From positions 539,929 to 603,928 of the forward strand of contig NC_009417.2 of NCBI RefSeq assembly GCF_000002875.2: 64,000 nt of DNA, in the 5' to 3' direction. Within the stretch, counting starts at the first letter, position 1. Each line of letters opens with the position of its first letter. Shown here piece after piece: positions 20,491 through 32,720 of the stretch. Source of the stretch: Leishmania infantum JPCM5. Its lineage: Eukaryota; Euglenozoa; Kinetoplastea; Trypanosomatida; Trypanosomatidae. A program made the translations under genes and the position numbers. Below the pieces are notes generated by a model. It was not told the DNA's origin. It did not search any database and was given only the letters and a program-made list of their open reading frames with translations.

Positions 20491-23400
20491 AGCATAGAGA
20501 TAGAACAAAGTGAATCAAGCGAAAGTGGCCACGCGCCTTGTGTGGGGCGGTTTAATGCACTCGACTGCGCGTGGGCATGCAGACTTTTTTTTTCGTTGGC
20601 ACGTACCTAGGGCGGGCGCAGTGCGGGAAGGCGATTCGCACGATAAAAGGTGAAAAGCACCAGAGAGGCTTGGGGTAAACGTCGTTTAGGAGGCAAGACA
20701 ATAGTGAGGCGTGCGCATGTGTACGCTACGAAGGCAGCTAGGCGGCAGCGCAGGAGGTGAAACACGCACACGCACACACACACATAGACACGCATATGCA
20801 CACCCTGCCCCTCTCTTATCTTTCGCAAGCTGTGCATGGGTGCATGCGTGTGGCGCATACCTATTGTTTTATCGCTGCCAGGTTCTCTTTTGCTTGTCTC
20901 TTTTCTGTTCCGCATTTTGTGTGTCTGTGTGTGTGTGTGTGTGTGTGTCTTAGCGTTGTCGACCACATCACTCTCTGTCGGAATTTGGCTCCGTGTGCGC
21001 GTTCCATCACAATTTTGTGTTTGTCTGCGGCGGAGATCTGCTGCCGATGTTCTCTTCAAGTGTCTTCATTGCCGCCTGGTCCTCTGCTTGTCTCCTCTCC
21101 CACTCGCTGCGTCGTTCCCCCTATGCACAGTTGGCCGTGTGCAGGTGTGCCTCTGCCTGTGAGATGGCGAAATGGGCAACGACATATTCAGCGCTCGCTG
21201 GGTTGTCGGCGCGTGCATGTATGCGTGAGTGCGTCTTTTTGGGGCCCTCTTGCTCTCCTTTATGATCAAGTGTCGCGCTGTTTGTTGCTGTTTCTCCTCC
21301 TCCACTCTCTGAATCAAAGCTGGACGATCACTTTCCCTGTGTTGTGCTTTTCTACCTTCCCATCACCTCGTGAGAGCTTCGGCTGCAGCTCACCCTCACT
21401 CTCTCGTCTTCCCTCCTTTCTCACAATCAGCCTCGCAACTTTTCCCTTTTCTCCGTGGTTTGGTTTTCGTCCCTCTCTCTTTTCCTCTTTACACAAACTC
21501 GTAAAATAAACCCAGAAAAAAAACTGTGCAGAATCGTGTGTGTGTGTGTGTGTGTGTGCATGTGTATGTGCGTCCCTGTGTTTGTGTGTGTGGTTGCCAT
21601 ACCGTTGTTTGCTCTTTTTTTTTCCGCTGGCTTCATTCTTGCTTCCCCTCCTTTGTGTGTGTGTGTGTGTGCGTGTGTCTGCGTGCGTGTTTGTGGCTCT
21701 TTTCGTTTTCATTTTCTCTGTCCTCCTGCTGGGACAACAGAAGTCTGAGAGTCATACACACTGGCGTGGCGCGCACGTACGCAGAGGCCCCGCCCCACCC
21801 CGCCCACCTGCCCCTCACTAACCCGCTCAGCGGGCTTGCATCAACGAAAGTGGGGGAGAACGCTGGAAGTGGAGGCACATTGATTTTTTTGTCCTCCTCA
21901 TCTTCCTCGCTTCCCTCTTTTGTTTCTCGTTTTCTGCTTTTTTTGCGTTCTTTCTTTGCGTTTTGTTGCTCCCCATCACCATGTGCCGCTTTCTTGGTTG
22001 CCTTGTGTTCGCTTCTCTTTGCTGTTTGTGTTGTCGGAGTCGTTGGCGTGTTTCACACAGGCACAGCGAAATGCTTCTTTGTTGTTGTTGTTCGTCGTTG
22101 TTGTTTGCTTGTTTTGTTTGCGCGTAACAATGCAGGAAGCACCCTTGCTCATGACCGCATATAATGTTATCTTTCCGTTGCCTGTCTCTTCTTCTACCCC
22201 TTTTGCGTGTGTGAGTGTGTGCGTGTGTGTGTTGTTTTCGCTGGTCATTTTCTTCTTTGTTGTTGTTGGTCTTCCTCTTGTTTGGTTTTCTCTCTTTCCT
22301 TCGTGGTCTAACACGCATTGCAGTATGGGCTCTGTCGTCGTTGTTGTTTTGCTGACATGTGCGCGACGGTGGCACGCTTGTGTTTTCCGTTGTTCGTGTA
22401 TGCCTTCCACATCTCTCTCCCTCTATATATATATATATGTCTCTCTCCCTTACTCTTTCGCTCGCACCTTTTCACTTGCCTTGTCAGCTCCTCTGGTTCG
22501 TTTTTTGTTTGTTTTCTTGCTTTGCTGTCGTCTTCTTTTCTATTTATTATTGTTTGGTTTGCTTGTTTTCGCCCCGTTTCATTTTTGTGTCTCTCTCTCC
22601 CCTTTCCCCCCCCTCCCCCTTTATGGTTTGTTTTTCACTGATTTCGGCTTCACTTTGCTGTCGATAGATACAAAGAGAGCAACGAAAAAAAAAACCAGTA
22701 AAGTGCACTGTACCTCTACTTGCCTGGTGTGTGTGTGTGTGTATTCCTCTGTTTGTTTTGTTCCTCGACCCTCTTCTTTTCCTTTGTTGTTGCTGTCTCC
22801 TGTTACCGTGCTTTCCACGTCGTTGCCGTTGGTGTGTGTGTGTGTGTGTCTTTTTCTTTATGCTTTGTTCCCCTTTTGTGTTTTGATTGTTTTTCCCCTC
22901 TCCTGTGAACTAGTTTCAGGTGCGTCTCAGTTGCGCCTGTGTGTGCATGGGTGTGCGCGTGATGTGGATGTAAACCATCACCCACTCCCCTTTCCAGGTG
23001 GTCGCATCACTGTCATTCATGCTTTTTTTTTCTTTTCCATCGTTTGTGTGTTCCTTTACTGGTTTTCCCCCTTTGCCGAGCACCTTTACCCACTCGTCTC
23101 TTGCGGAAGCTGCTTGCCTTCTCTGTCTGTGTCTCCGCGTGGTCTATAGGTATTCTGATGTCGCTCATCCGTTGCCTTTCCTTCCAGCGTTCTTTGTATA
23201 CCGCTGCTCTTTGTTTTTTTTTGCTTTGCTGTGTTGGCCCCTCATGTTTGTGGTTGCCGTCTCTGTCTTTGTTCTTTTAAGTCGTTTCTCTTCATCTTGT
23301 TTTTTGTTTTTGTTTTCTCTCCGTCTTCCGCTATCGCCGCGTGTGTAATGTGTTTCTTCGTCGCCGCTTTACTAGTACGACCCTAGCGTTCTTACTCGCG

Positions 23401-26114
23401 AGAGCGCTCCTCATACATGGAGAGAGACGCGGAGTATCATCCCGCACACGCATGAGGTCTGTCCCGACAAGACCAAAAGGGCTCGTCTTAAAGATCCCCA
23501 CAGATGCGCACCATGCGTGCAGAAGCATGCCTACGCACACACACGCACAAATACAATGCGCGAACAGAAGAATGCAGGCGTGACCTCACAGAAAGAGGTG
23601 AAGGTACGAGTATATGAAGTACGTCGCACTCTGAAGTGCACGAGGTTTGATGTCGCCACAGTGTCTCTTGTCTTGACTCCTTTCCCTCTCTCCGCCGCGC
23701 ACGCGATAGATTTCTATTACTTGATCACACGCTTCGTTTTCGCGTTATCTACTCCCTTGTCGGTTTCGTTGAACCTGTCGTTTGTCTTCATGCTGTTTCG
23801 CTTGCTGGTTTCTCTCTTTTCTGTCTTCGCTTATTCTTCTCTAAGATACATCTACACGATGGTGCTCAGCTCGTGCTCCTCTTCCGTTTTCTTGTCTGTA
23901 TGCCTCTTCTCTATCTTTTTGCTTTGTTTGCTTGTTTCTTGTATTTGTTTCGGCGCATCTTCTCCCCGTTGTTGCGTTCATTGCATTTTGTGTCTTCTCT
24001 CTCCTTCTGTCTACTTCTTCGCCCTCCTCCTCCCCACCCACCACCCCACCGGGCCCCTCACGTTTTCACTTCTCCCCGCTCTTTTTTCTTTTCTCCCACC
24101 CACCTATCTCTTGCTCCTCTTCCCTCCTTTCCCACTTAAAGCTGAGTCTTCTTTACGTGTGCGTGCATTGCGCGTACTTGTGCTTGTTTATTTGTTTTAT
24201 TATCTCAGCGGGAAGGGAGTGTCGGTGTGTAAGTCCTTTTCGTTGCGTGGCGACGGCGCTGTCGTCACAGCCATCGGCACCAACTCCACATGTGCACGTT
24301 AGGAGCGTCTTTGTGGGCTTTTTGTGTGCATGTATATGTGTGCCGCCCGAGAGTCGATGCACCAGCTCACACTCCGGCTCCTCTCCCTCCCTCCCGGCGC
24401 GCCGTCTTCCGTCGTTTTTCTCCTTTCAGTGGTTGCTGTTGTTAACGTTTTGCCGTTGTCGCTAGACAAGAGTGCGTCAACAAGGTGTTGTCACCGCTTT
24501 ACTTTTTTGACAAAGAGACACAGCGAGGTAAGATAAAAGGGCGCGGACAACGCAAAACTCGGTATACGGATAAGCAGCACACGGCTACGTTCCCCCTTTT
24601 GTTTCATCTCAGCGCCTCCTGCCAACACGCTCACTCACACGGAATCAGCCACATAATCCTCCGAAAAACGGATCAGGGAGCAAAGAACAAAAAAGGCAGT
24701 GAAAGTGGAAAGCGGATCCCTCTCCTTTCTTCTTTCCGGTAGAGGAGGGCGAGAGGAACCGCGGCTGCGGAAGCGGAGCAAGAGAGCCGGAAGGGCAGGA
24801 GGGAGAGATTGGGCGAGGAAAAACAGCATGAGCTGGAAGCGGGGGGGGGGGCGATGAGAACGCTTTTTATTCACCCAGCCCAACCCCGCTGACCCCGCCC
24901 TTGCTCCCCCCCTCCATTCTCCTGGCTTGCACCTACTTTCCATAAAACTACTACTAGCGATTGCCTGACCGCCATTAGAAGCTCATATTACCTACCCCCT
25001 GTCTTATGTCGAATCTCTTGTTTGTCTTGTTTGAGTTGTCCCAGGGCCACCACCACTATCACCACCACCCCATCACTGCCGCCACCAACCCCACGCATCT
25101 TGGAAAAGCCAGGGGAGCAATGTGGCATCGAGTGCTGTTGGAAATGCGGTTTCACGTGTTTTTTTCTTTCTCAGAGCGTATGCGTGCGAGTGAGTGTGTG
25201 TGTGTGCGTGTGTCCGGGTGCATATTTTTTTCCTTTTTTAAACTGCGTACTTCGTTCTCTTCTTTCCTCTTCCCTTTCCGTTTTCGAGTGTTCGACTCCC
25301 TCTCCTCTCTCTCCCGTTTCTAGTACTGAAGCCCGTGTCTACTGCATTTTGCTTTCCTCGCTCTCTTTTTTTTTTAGCGGCAAGGCACGTATGTGCACAC
25401 GTGCGGATGTCAGCGGTGTACACAAGAAGGAAAGGGCGAGGTGTGTCTTCTGCCTTTCTTCCCTCTTCCTTACCCCTCCCCCTTTCCTTAGTCACCGCTG
25501 CTCTCGATGTTGATTAGAGGGATCCCTCCTTCCTTGACAAGCCCACGTACGCGCACGCCTGCGTCCTTTTTTTTTCTCCTCACTTGTGTCCCTCAAAGCT
25601 CCCGGGTTGGTCTGCCTCCTCGCCTTTCCCACACCTTGTGTGAGTCTTTTTCTTCGCCGGCGTTGCCGAGTTGTCTGCGTTTCTCTTTTCCTTCTCTCAG
25701 TTACCACTGAAGCCACGCATTCATCATGGCTGCCGTTACGCGGACGGAGCTTAGCACCGCGAAGCACCTCTTGCTCTTGCTCTTCCCCATTGTGCGGACA
25801 ATAGCAGGGAGAGCGGAAGGAGAGACCGGGAACGCGAGCGTGTGTGTGTGTGTGCGCGCGCCAGCAGTAAACAAATTCGAAATAGACACGAAGAGATCCC
25901 CTCCCTCTCCCAACACTCACACAAAAAAAGCACCAGCAAATAGTCGAAGCAAAGACCAGGTCAATCGAATTGCTTCTTCCTCGTCGTGTGAGGGAGGCTT
26001 TTCTTTATGTGCGTGGTTTGTGTGCTATTGAAGTGCTGCACTTTCAGGTGGAAGTGCCGTACTCCGCGTCTGTCTATCCACGCGGAGAGCGGGCAAAAAA
26101 AAAACGAAAGACAC

Positions 26115-26273
26115 ATGCATGTACTCGGTGCTCTGGAAATAGCAGCAAATGGAAAGAAGGGTGCGGAGGCCTTTGTGAAGCTGGTGAAGGGGAACAACAC
26201 GGCAGAAGTAGTGGAGCCGATAGAAAGAAGAGATGAAAAGCGCCTTGGGCACTTGTCGCTGCACGTAAAGTGA
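26115..26273 (+). CDS. Possible short ORF, 52 aa
   Basis: An ATG-started frame of 52 codons inside a purine-rich island. It begins MHVLGALEIAANGKK and continues with mixed, protein-like composition (AEAFVKLVKG, then AEVVEPIERR). The frame is open upstream for another 36 codons. Family not recognised. It could be a real small protein, a relic, or chance in purine-rich DNA; the minus strand is also open here. Confidence 0.2.
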   Translation: MHVLGALEIAANGKKGAEAFVKLVKGNNTAEVVEPIERRDEKRLGHLSLHVK

Positions 26274-27808
26274 AGCACACAGAGAAGGTGTCAGCGTCAA
26301 CGATATTATCAGTGCATTCACACCCTTCCCTCTCCTCACGGTCTCCATGATGTTCCTGGCAGTTCCCGCTAAGGCCCCTCTGCCTCCCCACCACCCACCC
26401 GCCCCACTTCGATACTCTTCCCGGTGCTGACTCTTCGTGGACGGGGAGGGGGTCGTCTTTTGCTGTTGCTGTTCCTGCGTCCTGCGTCTCCGTCTCCTGT
26501 GTGTTTGTGTGTTTTCCTCTAGTTCCCACATCTCTCAGTCTCTTCTTTTTTCATTTCCATCTTGCACCTTTTATGTTCTCTCTCTTTTTTCCTTGTGAAG
26601 GAAAACACCGCCTGTATTCGTGTATGTGCGTGTGCGTGTGCATGTGTGTGTACGTGCAACTGTATCCTGTGTTAGTATTCAGGTGCCGAGCTCTTTGCCT
26701 GTCCTGCCTTGCCTATGTCGCTCTACTCGTTTGCGTGTATGTGTGTGTATCTGTGCCTGTTGTGTTATCTTTGTGTGTGTGTGTGTCCCCCACCCCTCTC
26801 CCTCTCGCTCCCCCTCCCCCACCCCTGCCACTGCACCCCACCCCACTCTTTATTTTTCCTTCCTGATCTTTTTTGTTTGGTTTTGCCAAATCTCTCTCTT
26901 TCGCCCTTCTCTTTTCGTTGTCGTGGTTTGTTTGTGCTTTTCTGTATAGATCCCCTCTCCGATGCTTTCCCCTCTTTTTTCTTTTTGTTTTTGTTTTGCG
27001 CCCTGTATCCCTTATTTCTTTTTTTTCTCCGTTTGTCTCTCCCCGGATGCGTCTTTGGGGAGTCCTGTATCATTGCAACCGTTTCTTGCAGTGTGCTCGT
27101 TTTCCTTGTGTGCAGTATCGGTGTTTATCCAGCACAAGTCCGCTGTCTTTTTTTTTATTTCTCTTTTTTTTTCTTTAGTTCGTTTATCTGTTGATGATGT
27201 GTGGGTGTTTTGTGCCTATGTTCGCTTGTGTATGGGTGTGTATGTAGGTGTGCCTGTCTCTCTGTCTGTCTCTGTCGCTGGCCCCGCCCGCCCCCCCCCC
27301 TCTTCTCCCGCTTATCCACCTCATCCCTCACCACCTGTACTTCAAGGTTGTGTCTCCTCACTCCCCCTCTCTATCTTATACTAGCAAGGCACCATCACCC
27401 ACCAACACCGCCACCGCCCCTACAAATCAGACGTGCATGTTTCTGTATTATGTGTGCGGCGGCCACTCCCCGTCTCCGTTTTTCTTCTTGATTGTTTTCC
27501 ACTTGTCCATCGATCAAATGCGGCCTTCTTGTGGCTGCGGTTTTTGCTTGGCTCTCTCGCCATTGAGAGAATACGCGCGCAAGCGTGTGTGTGTGTGTGT
27601 GTGCAGCAGCTGCAAGAACAAGGAGGAGGAGCAAAGGAAAGGGAAACAAGAGCATGAACGAAAACGAAGGAGAAGCGCGAACAGAAAAAGGCGCCGGCAA
27701 AGCACATTTCTCTTGCGCCCTTCTTCTTTTTATCGTTTTTTGTCTTCCCTCTCTCCTCTACCGCCTCGAAGGCGAAGGTTACATGAAATTGTACGTCCGT
27801 GCGATGCA

Positions 27809-27810
<2 letters not shown>

Positions 27811-27842
<32 letters not shown>
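27811..27842. repeat. (CA)16 microsatellite
   Basis: Thirty-two bp of uninterrupted CA, in the orientation opposite to most dinucleotide runs in the window. Confidence 0.9.
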
Positions 27843-27843
<1 letters not shown>

Positions 27844-28363
27844 TCTGTGCACAAACGCAAGCATAAGCACTTTACCCTCCTTCATACCGCAGGTAGCGAT
27901 GCGAAGGGGGGTACGCTGGTGGTCAGTGGATGTTGCCGATGTTTGTTTTCTGTTTCTTTTGGCCGCTGTATTTTTGTTTTCATAAGTGAAGTCAGAAAAA
28001 AAAATGGAAGAGTCGCAAGTAAACACACATGGTCCATGACGCGATGCCAGCTGGTTCTCTGGAAACCTAATGCTAAACGTGAATCTCTTCCCTACCTTTC
28101 TGTGTGGATGTAGATGCAGACGTATTTCAACACCCAAAACGAAGCAAGCGACAAAAAGCCGTTTGTGTTTGTCTCCCCCACCTCTTTTTTTTTCACCTTC
28201 CTCTTGCTCTTTCTTCTTTTTTTATGGTTCATGCAAGTTCATTGCTCGTTACCGCGTACATGTCGACTGTCTTGTCCATCTCGCTCTCTGTTTATGGCGT
28301 TATATGTAAGCGAGTGCTTACTCTTTCTCCGGTGTTTTCCCCCTTTGTTTTCGTCCCTCATCA

Positions 28364-28368
<5 letters not shown>

Positions 28369-28397
<29 letters not shown>
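28369..28397. repeat. (GT)14 microsatellite
   Basis: About 29 bp of uninterrupted GT. Confidence 0.9.
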
Positions 28398-28398
<1 letters not shown>

Positions 28399-28859
28399 TC
28401 GGCTTTAACAATCTCATCTGCACTTTTTTGTCACACTTGTGTGTTTTTTTTTGTGTGTGTCTTTCTCATCAACCCTCTTACGAGTGGATTGCAACCTCGG
28501 AGTCCTCGGCGTGTTTTCGATTTTGCTGTTTTAGCGTTTCGGTGCGTGGGTCTGCAGCTTGCGCGTTCTTATCTGTGGTCTTCTCATCGACGCACAGGAG
28601 CTCAGGCAGACACACATGCGCGAAGAGGCATCATCCTTTTCGCTTCATCCCTCCTCACTTCCTCTTCTTCCTTCTATTTCTTTTGTTGTTGTTTTTCGTT
28701 TCACCTGCAACAAACAAGCGCCAACAACATGGAACACAGACGCGCAGATGCGCCTACACCAGTAAGGAGGAGTAGTGATGCGCTTCTTTTTGGTTTTTTT
28801 CTTGAAGAGGAAGAACAGGAAGATCTCCGCTAAGCACACGGCCTGATTCGAAGTCAGAC

Positions 28860-28966
28860 GTCTCGTCCTAGACGACGAGGTTTTAGCCGTAGCGCGATAG
28901 AGGTAGCTGAGCTGTGGATGTGTGCTTCTGTTTGTTGACTCGTTCGTGATACAATGGCACGTTGAC
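28860..28966 (+). repeat. Degenerate dispersed repeat, copy 2 (possible SIDER 3' fragment)
   Basis: Aligns with 696-804 on the same strand at roughly 70-75 percent by eye. It is followed by an A-rich stretch (about 28969-28990), as expected at a retroposon 3' end. No coding capacity. Confidence 0.4.
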
Positions 28967-30339
28967 GGGAAAAAAGGGAGAAGGAAAGGGATGTGAAGAA
29001 AACTCTGACCAGATCCCCCTCCCCCTCTTCTGAATACGTTTGGTTTTTCGCTTTTACGTGTGCTCTTTGCTCTTGTATTTATATATATATATACATGTAT
29101 GTATCTGTGTGCGCCGATAAGGAAGCAAAAAAAAAAAAACAAAAGCCGGCGCATAGGGGTTCGTGTGCACGATTTTGCGCTCTGTGATGTGTGCCGTGTA
29201 ATTTGCCAAGCACGAATCGAGACAAAACAAACCTCTTTTTTCTTGTTTTTTCTTCCCTCAACCTCCCTCCTTCTCCCCCCTCAAACCTTCACAAAACTAA
29301 AAAAAAAGAGAAAGAGATGTGGAGACCACCAAGAGCGGCAAGGCTTTTTCCCCTTTCGCGTATTTGATTACTCTTTTCTTTGTTTTTTTTTTCGGCTCCC
29401 TTCCTCTCTCGCAGTCTCTCTCTCTCTATCACTCATCACCGCTCTGCTTCACTTCTGTGTGTGCGTATGTGTGTCCGTGGCTTTCCTTCGCTGTCGATGT
29501 CGGGCTACGCCTCATTATGAAAGAGGATACTGACTAGTCTTCGCCTCTCACTTTCTCTGCCTTGTTTTCTCCCCACGAACTTCATGGCGTCGTCGTGTCC
29601 GCAGAGACGTCCGCAGTTTGCTGCCTTTTCTCTTTCCTTTTTTCTCTTTGGTTACTCGCTGCCTTTGAGCACATCTGTCTGCCTCCAAGCCGCATCCATT
29701 TTTGTGTGTGTTTGTGTGTTATGTGGTGTGTGTGTGTGTGTGTGCATGTGCTTGCATGATGCGCATTGGTCTGCAAAGAACAGCTGAATTCACTGTTAGC
29801 GTGCCGAGAAGCGAGTGTATCTAGAGCTTCTATTCCTGCCTTTGGCTCAAACGTTCCACAGAAACGACAGCACCAGGCCGTGCTAGTTTACCCAGCCGCG
29901 CGTGGCAATCCCAGTCGGCTCTGTTGTGCTTGCCGCCCCTCTTCCTCTCCTCCCTCCTCCATGTGCGCGTTATACACACACACGCACATACACATACACA
30001 CGTGCGCATCTATGTAACCGGAACCATCGACACCACTCTCCTCCTCCTGCGTCTCCCTCTCCTCCCCTTTGCCATCCTTACCAGGAAACGGCCTGCAGCT
30101 CGCTGTCTCAGCCTTTGCCCTGCCAGTCTTCCGTTTTTCGTAGCACCTCCGCTACGCATTCTCAGACATCGCCAGCGCTCGCTAAAGGTGTCGCAAGGAA
30201 CTCGGCGGCGAAGGAAAAAGAGATGCGCTACCACACACGAGCGTGTGAGCTACTCCAAGGAGATCTGTCCTCGTGCCGACAGCCATGTGATGCTCCATAA
30301 ACAAATGGCGGGAATAATAACTGGCTTGTCGCGGTGAAG

Positions 30340-31122
30340 CACCACTGCCTTCTCCTCCCCCCCCGTCTTCGGCGAAGACAGGCGCGTCACCTTACCCGGT
30401 CAAACGTGCGGAGCTGACGTTACATCCGTGGATGGACGTAAAAAAACCGAAGTCTCTTGCTCAGGCAGAGCCAAGACGGCAAAGCCGCAAGGAATGCAGA
30501 GGCTTGAATCAACGGCAAAGAGCCGCGGCGCTTTCCTCCTCGTATCGCCGATCGCGGCGTGCCTCCTTTTTGCGCTGAAGATAAAAAGGCCGAGCGCGCC
30601 CAAACTGTCGGATCCGTCGCCATACGGAGCTGCAGGGGGCGAAAGGCTGGGGCCCTTCAACTGGAACGCTTTCCCGGACACCCCGGGGGGTCACAAAGCA
30701 GCCTTTTGATGGATTCGTGCGGCGATTGTAAATTTTCCCCGCACCCACCCCCCCCCCGACCTGGCCGCCCCAACGGCAGGTTAAAAGCCCCCTCCCACAC
30801 CCCACAGAGCACAGGCAGCACCGAAGGCGGCGCCGGTGGCGACATTTATTCCCCCGCTCACCAGGCCAAAGCCAAGGGGCTGTTGTAAGGCCGCGGTTGC
30901 GCTGGGGCAGTGCGCGATGCTAGCGGCGAGAACGCCACCGCGCCTGACAGAGCCAGCGCAGACCCGAGTTTCCACCAAGCCGCCAATTGTGACGGTGCGC
31001 TGTTTTGCCGCCGCGGCGGACCTTGGGGGGAGGGGGGCGGCGGAAAACATGCAGACCACAAACCCGGGGAGACGGCGCAAGCTCGAAGTCGACCGAGCGA
31101 CAAAAAGCCGAGCAACACCCCG
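30340..31122. other. GC-rich block upstream of the tandem repeat
   Basis: A composition island unlike the T/C-rich surroundings. Frames are open on both strands: 30428-30709 on + (93 codons, GTG only), 30400-30681 on - (93 codons, GTG only) and 30781-31167 on - (128 codons, with an ATG inside the first repeat unit). None is recognised as a gene. The minus frames would oppose every supported gene in the window. It may be a decayed mobile or repeat-associated sequence. Confidence 0.4.
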
Positions 31123-32425
31123 TGCCGCTGAGCGCCCCGTGCGTGGGGCGGCACGTGATGCACACATGGATACACTACACTGTAGAACTGTCGTTTCTCT
31201 GACGGCGCTGCGGCCCCCTGTCCCCTGTCTCCTTCCCCCACCCCCGCGCGCGCCGCGTCATCGAGGTCTTCGTGTACCCCGTGCGCCCCCACTCGTGGCA
31301 CACACATGGGGAATGGTCAAGACCGAGAGACGCCACCGCCGCGCACCACGCGCAGTCCCATTTCGCTCGTCCCGCTCCGCACCGTTGAGCTGCCGTCGAT
31401 GAACAATGGGCCGAGACCTGCGCGCGCCCCGCTAGACACCCTGCCCCCGTCCCCTCGTGCGCGCCGCCGCACACATGATGAGACTCTTTTTTTTTCGCTG
31501 CCGCTGAGCGCCCCGTGCGTGGGGCGGCACGTGATGCACACATGGATACACTACACTGTAGAACTGTCGTTTCTCTGACGGCGCTGCGGCCCCCTGTCCC
31601 CTGTCTCCTTCCCCCACCCCCGCGCGCGCCGCGTCATCGAGGTCTTCGTGTACCCCGTGCGCCCCCACTCGTGGCACACACATGGGGAATGGTCAAGACC
31701 GAGAGACGCCACCGCCGCGCACCACGCGCAGTCCCATTTCGCTCGTCCCGCTCCGCACCGTTGAGCTGCCGTCGATGAACAATGGGCCGAGACCTGCGCG
31801 CGCCCCGCTAGACACCCTGCCCCCGTCCCCTCGTGCGCGCCGCCGCACACATGATGAGACTCTTTTTTTTTCGCTGCCGCTGAGCGCCCCGTGCGTGGGG
31901 CGGCACGTGATGCACACATGGATACACTACACTGTAGAACTGTCGTTTCTCTGACGGCGCTGCGGCCCCCTGTCCCCTGTCTCCTTCCCCCACCCCCGCG
32001 CGCGCCGCGTCATCGAGGTCTTCGTGTACCCCGTGCGCCCCCACTCGTGGCACACACATGGGGAATGGTCAAGACCGAGAGACGCCACCGCCGCGCACCA
32101 CGCGCAGTCCCATTTCGCTCGTCCCGCTCCGCACCGTTGAGCTGCCGTCGATGAACAATGGGCCGAGACCTGCGCGCGCCCCGCTAGACACCCTGCCCCC
32201 GTCCCCTCGTGCGCGCCGCCGCACACATGATGAGACTCTTTTTTTTTCGCTGCCGCTGAGCGCCCCGTGCGTGGGGCGGCACGTGATGCACACATGGATA
32301 CACTACACTGTAGAACTGTCGTTTCTCTGACGGCGCTGCGGCCCCCTGTCCCCTGTCTCCTTCCCCCACCCCCGCGCGCGCCGCGTCATCGAGGTCTTCG
32401 TGTACCCCGTGCACCCCCACTCGTG
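31123..32425 (+). repeat. 376-bp direct tandem repeat, 3.46 copies
   Basis: Units start at 31123, 31499, 31875 and 32251. The first three are full, and the encoded short frames are identical in each. The fourth stops after 175 bp, at 32425, with one visible difference (A instead of G at 32413). The unit is GC-rich with a T9 run before each unit junction. Near each unit start the inverted repeat CGCCCC-(6 nt)-GGGGCG could form a hairpin. Short frames of 74-122 codons repeat on both strands but have no recognised product. Near-identity implies recent expansion or ongoing homogenisation. It sits between genes B and C, 4.5 kb before gene C. Confidence 0.95.
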
Positions 32426-32720
32426 ACTGAAGCAGCTGAGGCGCTGGCGTTCTCTGGCGTGTCTTGGGGGAAATAGGTGTGCCAGCTGTTTTGGCTTCTA
32501 CATCGTTCCCAAGGCGAGAGATGATGATTCATCAGCGATGGTGGTGAGCTCAGAGGCGCGGGTACCTGCTTCGATACGGCAATGGTGGACGGGTCGGGAA
32601 AAAGGCAGAGGTGTGAGTTTTGATGTTGCCGCATGACGATGTAGAGACGTTACATTAACGGTCGTGCTTTGCGCCACGGGTTCTCCGTTACAAGCCTTTT
32701 TTTGTTGTCCTCCTGCACGC

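Larger units (their letters stand above)
20491..30339 (+). other. Very long gene-poor region after gene B
   Basis: Nearly 10 kb, mostly T/C-rich + strand with GT repeats (for example about 20928-20949, 21536-21558, 21655-21670). The longest open frame (21920-23149, 409 codons) has no ATG start and is a low-complexity hydrophobic string from T-rich DNA. Short islands of balanced composition occur at 23340-23640, 24530-24960 and 29760-30330 without a recognised feature. A short coding-like frame at 26115-26273 and a repeat fragment at 28860-28966 are listed separately. Confidence 0.6.

Noticed and set aside
19735..20508. 257-codon minus-strand frame over gene B
   Set aside because: It is the antisense shadow of the RRM gene; the RRM motifs prove the + strand frame.
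21920..23149. 409-codon + frame with many hydrophobic stretches, resembling a membrane protein
   Set aside because: It opens at a TTG, not ATG, and is F/L/S/C/V low complexity with Tyr-Ile runs from an AT repeat. T/C-rich DNA rarely contains stops, so such frames are expected by chance.
31175..32295. Identical 122-codon minus and 90-codon plus frames repeated in each tandem unit
   Set aside because: Repetition follows from the DNA repeat itself; no start context, domain or independent coding evidence.
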